Source: a bacterium (GTDB taxonomy: Bacteria > Chloroflexota > Dormibacteria > Aeolococcales > Aeolococcaceae). Taken from it: DNA of 10,913 bases. The DNA is taken from contig JAJZMA010000248.1 of assembly GCA_021850405.1 (NCBI GenBank), positions 1 through 10,913 on the forward strand, in the 5' to 3' direction. The translations under genes and the position numbers were made by a program. The first letter of the stretch is position 1. Each line of letters begins with the position of its first letter. Positions 1-6,937 of the stretch are shown here, piece by piece. The notes below the pieces were generated by a model, which made no database searches, was not told the origin of the DNA, and saw only the letters and a program-made list of their open reading frames with translations.

Positions 1-303
1 CAGATGCCGTCCTCCAGGGCTCAGTGAGGTAAAGTCAATCCGGGTTGCGCAAGCCAGGATACTGGGCAGTGTGACTGATACCTTCAGCTCCGGCTGTTTG
101 CTGCATTTTTGACAATATCGGCAAACCATTCGCACTTTTTTGTAACAGACTCCTTTCGACAGAAATCCCGCCAGTACCGGGACGATACACTGCACAGGTG
201 TCTGGGGCCAGTCTACCCTGCTGTCTACGGTGTGTCCCAGAGATGGCCGACTCCGGTTGACCACTTCAATCGCCACATCAATAGCCCCCAGGAACTGCCC
301 AAG
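1..303. other. Upstream region without a recognised gene
   Basis: I see no recognisable gene here. A plus-strand frame is open from the window edge to a TGA at 110-112; it could be the tail of an upstream gene, but its 36 residues resemble nothing I know. The reading frame of the GH18 gene is also open leftwards to a TTG at 109, but that 65-residue extension is unlike a secreted-protein N terminus and would bury the signal peptide. A TTGACA hexamer lies at 109-114 with no good -10 hexamer at 16-18 bp, so I do not call a promoter. Confidence 0.4.
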
Positions 304-402
304 ATGAGACAAAATGCACACCTCCTCCCCTCCCTTATGGCTGCATGTGCGCTGGTCGCAGCCGTTGCTGCTCTTCCACTCGGTGCCAGCGGCGCCATCG
401 CA
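304..402 (+). other. Signal peptide of the GH18 protein
   Basis: Residues 1-33 have a short polar start (Arg2, Asn4, His6), a long Ala/Leu/Val hydrophobic core and an AIA-A cleavage-like site after residue 33; a second AVA site lies at 37-39. The Cys at residue 15 follows Met-Ala-Ala, a poor lipobox in mid-core, so a lipoprotein is less likely. No C-terminal anchor or LPxTG motif is visible, which implies release or non-covalent wall binding. Confidence 0.75.
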
Positions 403-2820
403 GCTACGCCAGCTGTCGCCAGTGGTCCTTTTGCAGATCCACAGGTAGGCCCCAACGCAGCACAGCAACAGCAGTTTGGGCCCACCTACGGAGCGCTGCA
501 TCCCTCAGTTGTAAAGCCGATGACGGTGGCAACCGACACCACCGCTGGCACGCCAAAGGAGGTCTTTGGCTTTGCTCCCTACTGGGAACTATGGGACTGG
601 CAGGAATGGCAATATCCCCTCCTTTCCACTGTCGCCTACTTCAGTGTCAACCTGAATGCCAACGGCACTGCCGTGACAACTGACTCCAACTGGTCAGGCT
701 ACCAGAGTTCCAACCTTACATCCATGGTAAGCGCTGCCCACGCCGCAGGGGACCATGTCCTACTCACCATAACTGACATGTCGTCATCCAGCATAGAGAC
801 GATCGCCAGCAACCCCACCTACACACAGAATGCCATCCAGACGGCCATCTCCCTGGCACGTGCGAAAAACATGGATGGAGTGACAGTGGATTTTGAGGGC
901 CAGGGTTGCGCTGGAACTGTGAGCGCAGCAACAGCAATAGCTGACAACTGTGTCATCTCCTCAGACTTTACCAGCTTCATCCAGCAGCTATCAGCTGCTG
1001 TCTACTCCCAGATAGATGGTGGGGAGGTGGTGGTCGCAACCTATGGGGGTGCTGCTGCGACCAATCAGAGCATGTTCAATATATCGGCCCTCTCCCCTTA
1101 CGTAAATGCATTCTTTGTGATGGCGTATGACATGAACTTCAGCAATAACGCAGGGTATGTACAGGCTGCCGCGACGGCTCCTCTCAACAGCGGGAACTCC
1201 AGCAATCCCAACTACCCCTACTCAGACACCAACGTGGTCAATTGTTATCTTGGGATTGCCAGCGCTGCCATGGGGTCGTGTCCGGACTCCACCATTGCGG
1301 GTAAGATCATCCTGGGAGTGCCCTACTATGGCTACAAGTGGAGTGTTAATTCAGGCGCCAACTCCGGTCCTCCCCCACCCAATGCCACTATCTCCAGCCC
1401 ATACAATATGGAGGCTGACACCTACAGCAATATCCAGTCAGACTTTGCCTGTGCAGACAAGCTCTCCGCCAACAACTGGGACTCTACTGCCCAGACTCCC
1501 TGGGCCTACTGGTGGTCACCGGCAACCAACGACCCCTGTGGAGCCAACTATGGCTCCTGGCGTGAGCTCTACTATGACAATGCCCAGTCGCTTGCACTCA
1601 AGTACCAGCTGGTAAACAGCAGTGGCATTGCCGGAGTGGGAATCTGGGCGCTCGGATATGATTCTGGTTACACCGCTCTATGGGATGCCCTTGCCCAGAA
1701 CATCAATGTGCAACATACCCCTGTAGGTGCAGTAACCCCCTTCCCTCTCAACGCTGCTGGTACCGGCTCCCAGAGCAGCACCACCTGCTGTACGGTCAGC
1801 TGGGGCCCTGCCCCAGGAAGTATTCCAGCCGAGAACTACATCATCTGGGTCCAGGATGGACAAACCGGCGTGTGGCAAAAATGGCTCTCTGTAAGCTACC
1901 TCAGTGCCCCCTTCTGTGGTTTCCGGAACAATACTTACTACTTCTACGCGCAGGCACAGGGGATGAACAAGGCCTGGAGTCCGGGCCCTCCGCCACCGGG
2001 CCAGACGACAGGCGGTGAGGCGGGCATCTGGATTATTCCAGGGGCAACGCTTTCGATGGGATTTACCGGAATGTACGGGGTGGATGCCTACGGCAATATT
2101 GATCCTGGCAGTTCCCCACCGCTTACTCCAACTGGAACCTGGTCGTATCCGATTGTCACTGGAATTGGCGTTGCTCCGGATGGGCAGGGTGGCTACACCC
2201 TGGATGGCTACGGCGGGCTGCACCCGTTCGGCAACGCCCCCTATGAGGCCCCAACCGGATACTGGCCTGGCTGGAATATCGCAAGGGGGGTTGCGGTGGG
2301 ACCATCTGGCACAAGCGGCTATGTTGTGGATGGATATGGGGGTGTGCATCCATTTGGTGGGGCTCCACCAGTAACAGTAACGGGCTACTGGCACTACAGC
2401 GTTGTCGTTGGTCTTGCGCTCTGTCCTGACGGCACAAGCGGTTTTACGGTAGATGCAGAAGGTGGCGTGCACCCGTTTGGCACTCCAGGCAACATCCCTG
2501 CTCTCCCAGCCATAACTGGCCACTGGAACTACAACGTGGTTGTAGGTATTGCTGTCAATTCCACCTGCAATGGTGGCTACACCCTGGACGAATATGGAGG
2601 TATTCACCCATTTGGCACTGCTCCGTACGAGCCTCCCTCTGCCTACTTTTCCACTCCCATGGCCAAAGGGGTCGTCATGATCCCAGGCAGTACATCCGAA
2701 GGGTACGTACTGGATTCCTGGGGCGGCTTCCATCCCTTTGGAGGCGCCCCAGCGGTCTTTGGCCCCATTTACGTGCCGGGCAACAACAGTGTGGCTGTAG
2801 CCATAGGATCCAACACCTGA
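304..2820 (+). CDS. Secreted GH18-family glycosidase with Fn3-like domain and six C-terminal HPFG repeats
   Basis: An 838-residue extracellular protein, probably hydrolysing a GlcNAc-containing polymer (chitin or peptidoglycan type). Residues 1-33 are a Sec signal peptide, then a linker. The GH18 TIM barrel spans about 80-465: an early FGFAPYW strand, the catalytic-strand motif DGVTVDFE (191-198) with the presumed acid/base Glu198, the MAYD motif (Tyr275, Asp276), GVPYYGY from 338, and the late barrel Trp448 in GIWALGYD. Residues 470-565 look like a fibronectin III or carbohydrate-binding domain ending in a Pro-rich linker. Residues 585-838 are six repeats of about 42 residues. The mature part has 11 Cys, suggesting disulfides. 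The ATG at 304 is chosen because a signal peptide follows directly; AGGA at 290-293 is a modest ribosome site. The barrel resembles the SleL/YaaH-like and actinobacterial GH18 groups more than classical chitinases, so the substrate is uncertain. GH18 membership is firm. Confidence 0.88.
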   Translation: MRQNAHLLPSLMAACALVAAVAALPLGASGAIAATPAVASGPFADPQVGPNAAQQQQFGPTYGALHPSVVKPMTVATDTTAGTPKEVFGFAPYWELWDWQEWQYPLLSTVAYFSVNLNANGTAVTTDSNWSGYQSSNLTSMVSAAHAAGDHVLLTITDMSSSSIETIASNPTYTQNAIQTAISLARAKNMDGVTVDFEGQGCAGTVSAATAIADNCVISSDFTSFIQQLSAAVYSQIDGGEVVVATYGGAAATNQSMFNISALSPYVNAFFVMAYDMNFSNNAGYVQAAATAPLNSGNSSNPNYPYSDTNVVNCYLGIASAAMGSCPDSTIAGKIILGVPYYGYKWSVNSGANSGPPPPNATISSPYNMEADTYSNIQSDFACADKLSANNWDSTAQTPWAYWWSPATNDPCGANYGSWRELYYDNAQSLALKYQLVNSSGIAGVGIWALGYDSGYTALWDALAQNINVQHTPVGAVTPFPLNAAGTGSQSSTTCCTVSWGPAPGSIPAENYIIWVQDGQTGVWQKWLSVSYLSAPFCGFRNNTYYFYAQAQGMNKAWSPGPPPPGQTTGGEAGIWIIPGATLSMGFTGMYGVDAYGNIDPGSSPPLTPTGTWSYPIVTGIGVAPDGQGGYTLDGYGGLHPFGNAPYEAPTGYWPGWNIARGVAVGPSGTSGYVVDGYGGVHPFGGAPPVTVTGYWHYSVVVGLALCPDGTSGFTVDAEGGVHPFGTPGNIPALPAITGHWNYNVVVGIAVNSTCNGGYTLDEYGGIHPFGTAPYEPPSAYFSTPMAKGVVMIPGSTSEGYVLDSWGGFHPFGGAPAVFGPIYVPGNNSVAVAIGSNT
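2056..2817 (+). repeat. Six propeller-like protein repeats with GG-x-HPFG signature
   Basis: Six units of about 42 residues make up residues 585-838 of the GH18 protein. Signature segments of the form (V/L)D-x-x-G-G-x-HPFG start at residues 593, 633, 675, 716, 761 and 803, so spacing is 40, 42, 41, 45 and 42. The first unit is degenerate (DAYGNIDPG replaces the HPFG part). Between signatures each unit has a Gly-Tyr/His-Trp turn (for example TGYW, TGHW) and a hydrophobic VxGxAxxP strand. Regular length, one signature per unit and six copies suggest a closed six-bladed beta-propeller, possibly binding sugar or the cell wall; fold and function are inferred. Confidence 0.8.
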
Positions 2821-2850
2821 GGATCCACTGCTACCGGGCCCCCTCCCGAC

Positions 2851-2874
2851 GCTCCGGTCTGGAACAACCGGTGC
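2851..2874 (+). terminator. Possible terminator hairpin after the GH18 gene
   Basis: GC-T-CCGGT at 2851-2858 pairs with ACCGG-T-GC at 2867-2874 across an 8-base loop: seven pairs with a single T-T mismatch. It begins 31 bases after the stop codon. The bases after it (CTTCCAACTTTTA) are pyrimidine-rich but not a true U-run, so an intrinsic terminator is plausible but weak. Confidence 0.35.
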
Positions 2875-2936
2875 CTTCCAACTTTTAGTAGGCTGGGCAG
2901 AGTAGAGACGGACCTTTCACGCCGGCATGGCTCCAG

Positions 2937-3944
2937 ATGGGTCCTTCGGGGAGGAGCACCACGACCACATCCCTTATCACAGGAATAACTGGACAGGACG
3001 GCACCTATCTCACCGACCTTTTGTTGTCCAGAAATGAGCACGTCGTAGGCCTCGTGCGGCCGGGGGATCCCAGGCGCGCAGAATTTGAGAGCGGCCACCC
3101 TGCCGTACGGCTGGTTGAAGGGGATCTGGGCGACCAGGCGTCCCTGAACGCTGCACTGGAGGCTGCAAACCCAGACCAGCTCTACAATCTGGCTGCAATG
3201 ACCATGGTGGGGCAGTCGTTTAGCGATCCAGAGACAACGGCACAGATAAACGGGGTGGGCGTGCTGCGCCTGCTGGAGGCGGTGCGAATGGTAAATCCAG
3301 AAATCCACTTCCTCCAGGCTTCCAGTGCGGAGATGTTCGGCATTCCGGATGAGGTCCCCCAGACGGAGAAGACGGCCTTCCACCCCCGCTCTCCCTACGG
3401 TGCAGCGAAGGTCTACGCCCACCACATCACCATAAATTACCGTGAGGCCCACGGTATCCATGCAAGTAGTGTGATCCTGTACAACCACGAAAGCCCGCTC
3501 CGAAGCGAAGAATTTGTCACACGAAAGATAACCCGGGCAGCAGCCAGGATAGCAGCCGGTCTGGAGACAACACTTCATCTTGGAAACCTGGCAGCCGAAC
3601 GTGACTGGGGCTTTGCTGGCGACTATGTCTCCGCCATGCAGCTGGCAGTTGCCGCTCCTGTTCCCGGAGACTATGTGATAGCTTCAGGCAAAACCCACTC
3701 GGTAGAAGAGTTTTGTGAGCTTGCCTTCAGCAAGGTGGGCCTCGACTACAGGGAACACGTCAAGGTAGACCCGGCCCTCTTCCGCCCCCTTGAACCTTTC
3801 CGTCTGGTGGGCAATCCTCTGCGCGCCTACACCGAACTGGGCTGGGAGCCAGCCACCACCTTTGATGAGCTGGTTGGCATGATGGTAGAGCACGATGTGG
3901 CTCTTATAGCCGGGCAGCTGGAGAGTAGCCGCCAGACCAGGTAA
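2937..3944 (+). CDS. Diverged GDP-mannose 4,6-dehydratase paralogue (extended SDR)
   Basis: A 335-residue cytoplasmic NADP-dependent extended short-chain dehydrogenase of the GDP-mannose 4,6-dehydratase family. Residues 13-22 carry the Rossmann motif GITGQDG (Gly16, Gly19, Gly22). The catalytic set is Ser130 and Glu132 in QASSAEMFG, then Tyr154 and Lys158 in PYGAAKVYAH; the 24-residue step from Ser to Tyr matches GMD. RDWGFAGDYV (222-231) is also conserved. It departs from canonical GMD at several sites: SSAE for SSSE, NHESPLRS for [15 protein letters not shown] where LMLQQ is usual, and EPFRLVGN for EVDLLVGD. It may be a second dehydratase, a reductase acting on the 4-keto product, or a paralogue with another nucleotide-sugar. 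No good Shine-Dalgarno precedes the ATG at 2937, and a GGGGAGGAG run lies just inside the gene, so the start is only moderately sure. It lies 261 bp before the canonical copy and 116 bp after the GH18 gene. Confidence 0.85.
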   Translation: MGPSGRSTTTTSLITGITGQDGTYLTDLLLSRNEHVVGLVRPGDPRRAEFESGHPAVRLVEGDLGDQASLNAALEAANPDQLYNLAAMTMVGQSFSDPETTAQINGVGVLRLLEAVRMVNPEIHFLQASSAEMFGIPDEVPQTEKTAFHPRSPYGAAKVYAHHITINYREAHGIHASSVILYNHESPLRSEEFVTRKITRAAARIAAGLETTLHLGNLAAERDWGFAGDYVSAMQLAVAAPVPGDYVIASGKTHSVEEFCELAFSKVGLDYREHVKVDPALFRPLEPFRLVGNPLRAYTELGWEPATTFDELVGMMVEHDVALIAGQLESSRQTR

Positions 3945-4205
3945 CACCAGCCCTGGATGAAGCCGGGAAACAATAGGGTGCACCAGATGCGCTGACCCCT
4001 CCACGTATCGGTGCACTGCGCCAGCGCCTGCACCCGCACTCTCCCGGCGGTCTCCCCTGCCCAAAGGATGCACGCAGAGTTCATGGCGGAAGGTATGCGC
4101 TGCAACCAGAAAGCCAGGCGACACCCAAAAACGACCATAATAGGAACCACCGCTGAGGTGAATGCGTGGGGTTCCAGCAATCCCTGCTGCAGGCGCGTCA
4201 GTGTC
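3945..4205. other. Intergenic gap between the two dehydratase genes
   Basis: These 261 bp hold no gene I can defend. The plus frame of the downstream dehydratase is open through the gap to an ATG at 4011, but the predicted 65-residue extension lacks family similarity. On the minus strand a frame is open across the whole gap and encodes a hydrophobic stretch (about 4190-4090); see findings. No terminator or strong promoter is evident. Confidence 0.4.
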
Positions 4206-5219
4206 ATGAATTCTGCGAACAAAGACCAGCCTAGTGAGAAAACCTTGAAAAAAGCACTCATCACCGGCATAACTGGCCAGGACGGCACCTATCTGTCCCA
4301 GCTCCTCATGGACAAGGGCTACAAGGTCTACGGCCTGGTGCGTGGTCAGAACAACCCCCGGATCGCCTGGGTACAGCAATTTGTCAAGGGGATAGAATTT
4401 GTCGAGGGTGACCTGCTGGACCAGTCTTCCCTGATTGCAGCACTTGAGTACTGCGAGCCGGATGAGGTTTACAACCTCGGCGCCATGAGCTTTGTCGCGC
4501 TTTCCTTCAAGCAGGCACACCTGACCGGCGAGATAACAGGACTTGGAGTAGTCCGGATGCTGGAGGCCATCCGTACCGTGAACCCCAAAATCCGCTTCTA
4601 CCAGGCATCCAGCTCAGAAATGTTTGGAAAGGTGAGGGAGACCCCACAGAACGAGCAGACTCCATTCCATCCCCGCTCCCCATATGGGGTGGCCAAGGTG
4701 TATGGCCACTACATCACCATGAACTATCGTGAGTCATACGATATTTTTGCCTGCAGCGGCATCCTGTTCAACCATGAGTCTCCGCGGCGCGGGCTGGAAT
4801 TTGTGACCCGCAAGATAACCACTGCAGTCGCCAGGATAAAGCTTGGACTCGAAAGTGAGGTCTATCTCGGCAATCTGGACGCCAGCCGCGACTGGGGCTA
4901 CGCCAAGGACTACGTCGAAGCCATGTACCTCATGCTCCAGCAGCCCGCACCAGATGACTATGTAGTTGCTACCGGAGAGACTCATACTGTGCGCGAATTC
5001 TGTGAAATAGCCTTTTCCCATGCCGGACTAAAGTGGGAAGAGCACGTAAAGACCGACCCGAGATTCCTGAGGCCCGCGGAAGTGGATCTGCTGGTGGGGG
5101 ACTGCTCCAAGGCACAGAAAAACCTCGGCTGGAAGAGATCCTGCAACTTTGAGGAGCTGGTCACCATGATGGTCGACAGCGACATCAAGTTGCATGAGGC
5201 ACAGCTGGCAACAGTCTAG
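4206..5219 (+). CDS. gmd: GDP-mannose 4,6-dehydratase
   Basis: A 337-residue cytoplasmic enzyme converting GDP-D-mannose to GDP-4-keto-6-deoxy-D-mannose, the entry step to GDP-rhamnose, GDP-fucose, GDP-perosamine and similar sugars. Visible landmarks: nucleotide-binding GITGQDG (21-27), YNLGAMSFV (89-97), QASSSEMFG with catalytic Ser136 and Glu138, [10 protein letters not shown] with Tyr160 and Lys164, [16 protein letters not shown] (188-203), [17 protein letters not shown] (221-237), [19 protein letters not shown] and the late [12 protein letters not shown]. All fit canonical bacterial GMD, including length. I start at the ATG at 4206 because family similarity begins shortly after it; upstream in-frame ATGs (4011 onward) would add unrelated sequence. 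The ribosome site is weak (AGG near 4192). The next enzyme of the pathway (a reductase or epimerase) is not recognisable here unless the upstream paralogue does that job. Confidence 0.93.
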   Translation: MNSANKDQPSEKTLKKALITGITGQDGTYLSQLLMDKGYKVYGLVRGQNNPRIAWVQQFVKGIEFVEGDLLDQSSLIAALEYCEPDEVYNLGAMSFVALSFKQAHLTGEITGLGVVRMLEAIRTVNPKIRFYQASSSEMFGKVRETPQNEQTPFHPRSPYGVAKVYGHYITMNYRESYDIFACSGILFNHESPRRGLEFVTRKITTAVARIKLGLESEVYLGNLDASRDWGYAKDYVEAMYLMLQQPAPDDYVVATGETHTVREFCEIAFSHAGLKWEEHVKTDPRFLRPAEVDLLVGDCSKAQKNLGWKRSCNFEELVTMMVDSDIKLHEAQLATV

Positions 5220-5222
5220 GAA

Positions 5223-5254
5223 GCCTGGCCTCCCAGGCAGGGGGGATGCCCCTG
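5223..5254 (+). terminator. Two adjacent GC hairpins just after gmd
   Basis: GCCTGG (5223-5228) pairs perfectly with CCAGGC (5233-5238) over a 4-base loop, four bases after the gmd stop. An immediately adjacent stem, CAGGGG (5238-5243) with CCCCTG (5249-5254), overlaps it by one base, so they may be alternative folds. No U-tract follows. The position fits a terminator or a 3'-end stabilising structure; Rho-independent function is unproven. Confidence 0.42.
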
Positions 5255-5800
5255 ACGCTGCCCTGCGTTGGAGAATTCACCACGGATCGGTAGGCCGCGG
5301 ACTGGCTCCTAGCAGCCCGTCCTTACCGAGCCCAAGAAGACGCAGCGCCCAGGACCATTGGGCGAGACAGGATCAACAAACCGCATGGCGTGGGTGCCTA
5401 AAGGCAGGTGCGGTGGCGAACACCAGGGTCATCTCCATGAGCCCAACTTTTCCTGCCCGGACTGCAGTAACCGTGGGACGCCCTTTGACGGATCTTCGGG
5501 GCGGAGTGCCCCCAGGCGCAACTGGCATCGGATCGGGGCCCAAGGGCGCGCGAGCACTGTCGATCTTCGATCTTCGATATTCGCTGTTATCCGTATTGCT
5601 AATTCCCTGCCGGATTGGTTGCATTTTCCAGGACAATGCAGTTGCAATTACACTGTTATGCGGGACTGCCATCCGCGGTTCGTCGACGGGGCGGTGTCCA
5701 GTGGTCCAGGAATAAACTGGAACCTGAATGCGCCCTCCCCACTGGAGGAATGGCAAAAGCAGGAGAGAAGACCGACCCAGGATCGCCCCAGCCTGCCAGC
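5255..5800. other. Gene-free region between convergent genes
   Basis: About 550 bp with no convincing gene. Frames are open on both strands but are compositionally odd, lack ribosome sites and resemble no family. What I can see: an inverted repeat CGCCCA/TGGGCG (5346-5351 and 5359-5364); a 7-bp tandem repeat at 5560-5583; an AT-richer patch with TGCATT/AATGCA (5620-5625 and 5635-5640) followed by TTGCAA at 5642-5647; a stem TCCAG/CTGGA (5705-5709 and 5717-5721); and CCTCC/GGAGG (5734-5738 and 5744-5748). These could include terminators for the convergent genes, a small RNA or decayed sequence. Confidence 0.5.
5560..5583. repeat. Short tandem repeat, period 7 bp
   Basis: Three consecutive heptamers, TCGATCT, TCGATCT and TCGATAT, followed by TCG. 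The third copy has one change. It lies in the gene-free region and is probably a slippage product; no function is evident. Confidence 0.7.
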
Positions 5801-6937
5801 CTAAAACGCCGACACGCTCCGGTAGACGGCAACTGTCTTTCTTGCCGTCTCCTCCCAGCTGAACCGCGCAGCATTCGCAATTCCCGCCGCCCGCATGGCT
5901 GCAGCTTTTTCCCCACTGGATAGCAGGCTCAGGAGCGCCTCTGCAAAGCGCTCGACACTTCCATCCTCAACCAGTGCAGCCGCTCCACCAGCCACCTCGG
6001 CAACACAGGAGTTGTCAAATGCAACAACCGGACAGCCGCACGCCATCGCCTCCACCAGGGGCAGGCCAAAGCCTTCATATGCAGACGTGTGCAGCAATGC
6101 CTGCGCCCCACTGTAGAGGGCTGCCAGATCATCATCAGGAACATAGCCGCAGAAATGCACCGCGCTGGAAAGGCCGCGCTGCGAAAGCAGCTCTGGAAGC
6201 CTGCCAGCCATCCTCCCACCCTGGCTTCCGGTCACGACCAGCTCTTCGGGAGCCTCTTTCCGCACCTGCTCCAGCACCGACAGCATGCTGGTGAGCTGTT
6301 TTCGAGGGTCAGTAAACGTGCCTGCAGCCACCAGATAGCGCTCTGGCAGGGCCAGCTGCTTGCGCACCCGCTCTATCTCACCTTGCGGCCGGGGGAAGTA
6401 CTGCTCTCCAGCAGCAAGGTGAACCACACTGACCCGGGAAGGATCCACTCCTGCCAGGCGGGCAAGATCCTTTCGGGTGCTCTCAGAGTCAGCAATTACT
6501 GCAGTCGCCCGGCGGATAATATGGCGCCCCAGCAGCCGCTCGCGACGCAACCAGGGATACCAGCTGGGAAAAACAAACGGGATAAGATCGTGGACGGTGA
6601 CCACCACCGGGCAATCTGCAGCAAACGGCTGTCCATACTCCACTGCGTGATACAGAGCCGGCTGGATTCTTGCCATCTCGTGCCCAACTAGCCAGGGGTC
6701 CAGAAGTGGCTGCAGCCTGCGCTTTACCCTGGGCACTGCAGGGAATGCAGTAGCGCTGGAAAGCCCCTCTTCGGCAATGCTGCTCCCACGGGAGAGCAGG
6801 AGGGCAACGCCCGCATCCTCCCCGATTGCCCCAAGCCCCCGCAGCAACCCTCGCACATAGGTTCCAATGCCACGGGTCGCAGAACCATGCTCCAGTGAGC
6901 GGCCGTCAACAAGGAGCCGGGGAGCCGCTACAGTCAC
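5801..6937 (-). CDS. GT4-family glycosyltransferase (GT-B fold)
   Basis: A 378-residue cytoplasmic or membrane-associated retaining glycosyltransferase that would transfer a sugar from a nucleotide donor during polysaccharide assembly. The N-terminal Rossmann domain has RGIGTYVRGLL (22-32), resembling the GIGRY loop of mannosyl- and rhamnosyl-type GT4 enzymes, and VTVHDLIPF (114-121). The C-terminal donor domain has GTFTDPRKQL (206-215), the VTGSQGG strand near 235-241 and the EX7E motif EGFGLPLVE (Glu288, Glu296), followed by MACGCPVVA. Length is normal for the family. The start is a GTG whose bases overlap the TGA of the preceding gene (GTGA), so translation is probably coupled. Nearby GDP-mannose dehydratases make a GDP-deoxyhexose or GDP-mannose donor plausible, but that is inferred from context only. 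Confidence 0.9.
   Translation of the reverse strand: MTVAAPRLLVDGRSLEHGSATRGIGTYVRGLLRGLGAIGEDAGVALLLSRGSSIAEEGLSSATAFPAVPRVKRRLQPLLDPWLVGHEMARIQPALYHAVEYGQPFAADCPVVVTVHDLIPFVFPSWYPWLRRERLLGRHIIRRATAVIADSESTRKDLARLAGVDPSRVSVVHLAAGEQYFPRPQGEIERVRKQLALPERYLVAAGTFTDPRKQLTSMLSVLEQVRKEAPEELVVTGSQGGRMAGRLPELLSQRGLSSAVHFCGYVPDDDLAALYSGAQALLHTSAYEGFGLPLVEAMACGCPVVAFDNSCVAEVAGGAAALVEDGSVERFAEALLSLLSSGEKAAAMRAAGIANAARFSWEETARKTVAVYRSVSAF

Noticed and set aside
109..303. N-terminal extension of the GH18 gene from a TTG at 109
   Set aside because: It would place 65 polar, unrelated residues before a clear signal peptide starting at 304.
1678..2733. Long open frame on the minus strand under the GH18 repeats
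   Set aside because: It mirrors a strongly supported coding sequence with repeats; the translation has no recognisable domain and reflects GC-biased codons.
2769..3578. Minus-strand open frame opposite the first dehydratase
   Set aside because: Antisense shadow of a conserved SDR gene, with no family features of its own.
4011..4205. N-terminal extension of gmd from an ATG at 4011
   Set aside because: The extra 65 residues show no SDR similarity; family similarity begins shortly after the ATG at 4206.
3684..4520. Minus-strand open frame spanning the end of one dehydratase, the gap and the start of the next
   Set aside because: It overlaps two conserved genes and its protein has no domain; only the part inside the gap is discussed as a weak finding.
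5194..5715. Plus-strand open frame across the gene-free region
   Set aside because: It starts inside gmd, lacks a ribosome site and has low-complexity Arg/Pro/Gly-rich sequence with no known motif.
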